Below, one piece after another: positions 48,164 to 50,365 of a DNA stretch of 50,365 bases. The position numbers and the translations under genes were made by a program. Location: NCBI GenBank assembly GCA_030609965.1, contig JAUWSQ010000015.1, positions 1-50,365 of the forward strand, given 5' to 3'. The notes under the pieces were generated by a model that saw only the letters and a program-made list of their open reading frames with translations, ran no database searches and was not told the DNA's origin. The stretch comes from Candidatus Fermentibacterota bacterium. GTDB lineage: Bacteria; Fermentibacterota; Fermentibacteria; Fermentibacterales; JCC-6. Numbering within the stretch: the first letter of the stretch is position 1; each line of letters begins with the position of its first letter.

Positions 48164-49309
48164 ATGAATGTCGGATTCGACGCTACTAATATCCTTGGTC
48201 ATGGCGGGATAAAGACGTACGCCAGGGAACTGATAAGAGGTCTTGCGGAAGAGTATTCAGATGACAGTTTTGTATTGCTTTCGACTTTCAGCGGTTCGAA
48301 AAAGAGAAAACTTGAAGAGCTTTTCAAAAACCTTCCGAATGTAACTGTACGCAAAGCTGTTCCCCACAGGAACATGCTGGGGAATGGTTTTTCCTTTATC
48401 ACGAAATTCCTGAGCGGAATCCTCTGGCGAGTATCATCGTGTAAACTTGATATAGTACACCTGACAGATCCTTTTGGATCTCTGGTGCTGCCACGAAAAT
48501 TCGTTACTACGGTGCATGACATATTTCCAATTACTCTGGATGAATTCAAGGGTTCCGGACTGAGGCGTTTCTATCTGAAGAGAATGCCTGTAATACTTGA
48601 GAAGGCCAGAGCTGTGATTACACCTTCAGCTTACGTGCATAAAAGCCTTCAGGAATACTTCCCCGAATCCACCTGTCCCGTTATTCCGGTACCCGAGGCT
48701 GCTTCGGATGCATTCCATCCACGCGGCAGGAACGTGGAAATACTCAAACACTACGGTCTGGATGAACATCCATACTTCATCTTCGTTGGAAGAGTTGATC
48801 CTCGAAAGAATATTACCGGGTTGATAGATTCCTACCTGGAACTCCATGAAGGGATCAGATCCAGAAACCTTCTCGCGCTTGTTCTTTCAGGCCGACCACC
48901 GGATATCGAGGATTTCAGGGAGCGTTACTGCCACCTCCTGGAAGGGAAGGGGATAGTATACCTGCGGGACGTACCCCAGGAAGACCTCTATAACCTTTAT
49001 TCCTCTGCCCTTGCATTCGTGTTTCCAACCCTTGATGAAGGCTTCGGGCTGCCGGTCCTTGAAGCCATGCAGAGCGGCTGTCCCGTAATAGCTTCAGATC
49101 TCTCCTGCATACCGGAGATCGCCGGTGAGGCGGCCATTCTCGTTGATCCCCGTAATACAACTGCGCTGAAGGAGTCCATGATACTCCTGGCTGAATCTCC
49201 GGATAAGAGGGAGGAATACATGAGAAGGGGTTTGGAACGGGCTTCCTGTTTCTCCTGGGCAAGGGCAGCGAGAGAGACCATGGAAGTGTACAGGTCGGTC
49301 ATTTCGTGA
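48164..49309 (+). CDS. GT4-family glycosyltransferase
   Basis: A 381-residue retaining GT-B glycosyltransferase. The N-terminal half starts with GFDATNILGHGGIKTYARELIRGL and includes DIVHLTDPFGSLVLP and VTTVHDIFPI. The C-terminal half has FVGRVDPRKNITGLIDSY and the donor motif TLDEGFGLPVLEAMQSGCPVIAS, with E-x7-E. Similarity is highest to mannosyl- and rhamnosyl-type transferases, and GDP-mannose is made by the manA/manC genes in region 1, but the donor cannot be read from sequence. AGAAGG lies upstream of ATG 48164. The stop overlaps the next gene's GTG by four bases. Confidence 0.92.
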   Translation: MNVGFDATNILGHGGIKTYARELIRGLAEEYSDDSFVLLSTFSGSKKRKLEELFKNLPNVTVRKAVPHRNMLGNGFSFITKFLSGILWRVSSCKLDIVHLTDPFGSLVLPRKFVTTVHDIFPITLDEFKGSGLRRFYLKRMPVILEKARAVITPSAYVHKSLQEYFPESTCPVIPVPEAASDAFHPRGRNVEILKHYGLDEHPYFIFVGRVDPRKNITGLIDSYLELHEGIRSRNLLALVLSGRPPDIEDFRERYCHLLEGKGIVYLRDVPQEDLYNLYSSALAFVFPTLDEGFGLPVLEAMQSGCPVIASDLSCIPEIAGEAAILVDPRNTTALKESMILLAESPDKREEYMRRGLERASCFSWARAARETMEVYRSVIS

Positions 49310-50139
49310 AAATGCATGGCAGGACTGCCTTTCTCGAGTGGCGATGCCCGTCGTTTGCCAGACCTTTAGTAAGACTTGGCATAACTCTGGCGGGTTTTCT
49401 CCTCTGGGGATTAACTCAAGGATTCCTTTCAGGCATTCTTGGTCTGGAAGAATCCAATATCCCGAACTGGGCAATATTAAGTTTTATTGCATTGGTTGTA
49501 TTGTTTCCCTTCTGGAGAATTGTCCCCCGGGTTGCCGGATGGTTCGGAAGGGTGAACGGCAGGATAGCAGCAGCAGCTTCTGCGGTTCTGCTCATTCCCT
49601 TTGTAATCATTGCCCTTCGATCAGGTCTGCAATACGCCGGTATCACTTCAGGATGGTTTCTGTTCGCAGCGTCACTGTTCCTCCTGGCTGCATCGGAAGA
49701 GATCGTCTGCAGGGGTTTCATGATGGATGCGCTCGGTCTCAGAAGGAGCAGGATCACAGGACTGCTGCTTTCCTCGCTTGTATTCGCCATGCTGCACCTT
49801 GGCAACTGTCATGCTGTACTATCGGGTATTGTGAACATTTTCCTGGCCGGAGTTCTGTTCGGTATTCTGAGGCTTCTAACTGACGGCCTGCTTTACCCGA
49901 TACTGGTGCACTGGCTGTGGAACCTTGCAACCGGAATGGTTTTCGGATGGAATGTAAGCGGCCATGAACTTCTGCCTACGATCTTCAGGACAACGGATCA
50001 CCCGCCCTGGGGAGCTTTCGGACCGGAGGAATCCATCCTTATGACGATAGGTACTCTAGGAGCAATCGCTGTACTGATAAAGAAGATGTACCTATCTGAC
50101 AATAACGCACTATCCCGTGTTCTTGAAACTTCTGAGTAA
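49306..50139 (+). CDS. CPBP-family intramembrane metalloprotease-like protein
   Basis: The 277-residue polytopic protein has about eight hydrophobic helices. The ABI/CPBP motifs are SEEIVCRGFMMDALG (Glu-Glu...Arg), LLSSLVFAMLHLGN (His) and LVHWLWNLATG (His...Asn). These residues form the metal site in the family, which includes Rce1-like prenyl-protein proteases and bacteriocin-immunity proteins. The start is GTG 49306, coupled to the GT4 gene, or the ATG two codons later. Its substrate is unknown. The following 226 bases to the window end contain no gene I can name. Confidence 0.9.
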   Translation: MKMHGRTAFLEWRCPSFARPLVRLGITLAGFLLWGLTQGFLSGILGLEESNIPNWAILSFIALVVLFPFWRIVPRVAGWFGRVNGRIAAAASAVLLIPFVIIALRSGLQYAGITSGWFLFAASLFLLAASEEIVCRGFMMDALGLRRSRITGLLLSSLVFAMLHLGNCHAVLSGIVNIFLAGVLFGILRLLTDGLLYPILVHWLWNLATGMVFGWNVSGHELLPTIFRTTDHPPWGAFGPEESILMTIGTLGAIAVLIKKMYLSDNNALSRVLETSE

Positions 50140-50365
50140 AACCTCAGACTCAGATATATCAGTGTTTCTTATCAGCACTTGGATATTTCATTGCTGAATC
50201 TGCCTGAAATCTCGGGGCATACACGGGGCATGGATTGATCCTTTAAAAGCGGAACAGTTACAAGAGAAGAATTACGTCCTGCCGAGGAACAAAGGTCATA
50301 TTTCGAAACTAAAGCTTACGAACAATCCAGGTTAGCGGGGTGCCGGGTACTGACATTTCTGCTGC
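50140..50365 (+). other. Window end without a recognised gene
   Basis: No open frame longer than about 40 codons shows family similarity. TCTGAG and CTCAGA form a six-base-pair stem around TAAAAC, starting inside the stop region of the CPBP gene. It has no following T-run, so I do not call it a terminator. A 37-codon frame (about 50201-50326) is left uncalled. Confidence 0.5.

Noticed and set aside
50201..50326. Short frame near the window end
   Set aside because: About 40 codons, no start with a ribosome site and no recognised motif.
1..50365. tRNA, rRNA, CRISPR, transposon or prophage features
   Set aside because: I read the gaps on both strands and saw no cloverleaf, direct-repeat array, transposase or integrase reading frame; most gaps are under 130 bases.

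Overview
The window is a dense, almost entirely chromosomal stretch of a diderm (Gram-negative-type) bacterium. Evidence for two membranes is a complete Kdo cluster (kdsB, kdsA, kdsC, kdsD), a lipid A type acyltransferase, the LPS export genes lptC/lptA/lptB, an outer-membrane barrel protein and several lipoproteins. Starts at TTG and GTG are frequent, stop/start overlaps of 1 to 8 bases are common, and Arg is often AGA/AGG. A short spirochaete-like alanyl-tRNA synthetase, a pyrophosphate-type phosphofructokinase, an archaeal-type phosphoglycerate mutase and an adenosine-specific kinase together suggest an uncultured FCB-group-like lineage (for example Fermentibacterota or relatives). That placement is inference; no rRNA is present. 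I see no tRNA, rRNA, IS element, prophage or CRISPR array.

Layout. (1) 1-8386, one long plus-strand run: 3' end of argS, a PfkB kinase, purM, apgM, mnmA, nadA, a class I amidotransferase-like hydrolase, manA and manC (GDP-mannose supply). (2) 8451-11070: a GAF/PAS histidine kinase with its response regulator, then a converging L,D-transpeptidase. (3) 11686-16214: a TPR lipoprotein, a strong terminator, and on the minus strand a biotin carrier with an acyl-CoA carboxyltransferase, a lipoprotein, and a frameshifted gene remnant that still has its own terminator. (4) 16376-27691: a beta-CASP nuclease, an outer-membrane protein, then the Kdo/lipid A/Lpt block running into rpoN and an adenosine-specific kinase. 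(5) 27709-32553: a membrane SGNH protein and a divergent trio (SDR reductase, serine-palmitoyltransferase-like enzyme, GNAT-like protein) that fits a bacterial ceramide module. (6) 32581-39922: short alaS, a secreted protein with a caspase-like His/Cys pair, an M42 peptidase, an ABC-2-type permease, ruvX and mltG. (7) 40002-41670: a coiled-coil protein and an SPFH/zinc-ribbon protein. (8) 41671-48147: an acyl-adenylating enzyme whose C-terminus looks like a decayed chorismate mutase, then aroF, PPi-type pfk, gap, pgk and tpiA. (9) A GT4 glycosyltransferase and a CPBP protease close the window.

How the genes work together. Regions 1 and 8 hold most of lower glycolysis (pfk, gap, pgk, tpiA, apgM). 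Regions 1, 4 and 9 feed the cell envelope through GDP-mannose, Kdo, lipid A and glycosyl transfer. Region 5 may add sphingolipids to the same envelope.

The most striking single observation is in tpiA. The reading frame that starts at a GTG overlapping the pgk stop spells the triosephosphate isomerase N-terminus, but the Trp codon of the Gly-Asn-Trp-Lys motif is TAG. The rest of the gene is intact, and the only later start would lose the catalytic Lys. Other notable points are the acyl-adenylate/chorismate-mutase-like fusion beside DAHP synthase, the putative ceramide module, and the secreted lipocalin-like plus caspase-like protein.
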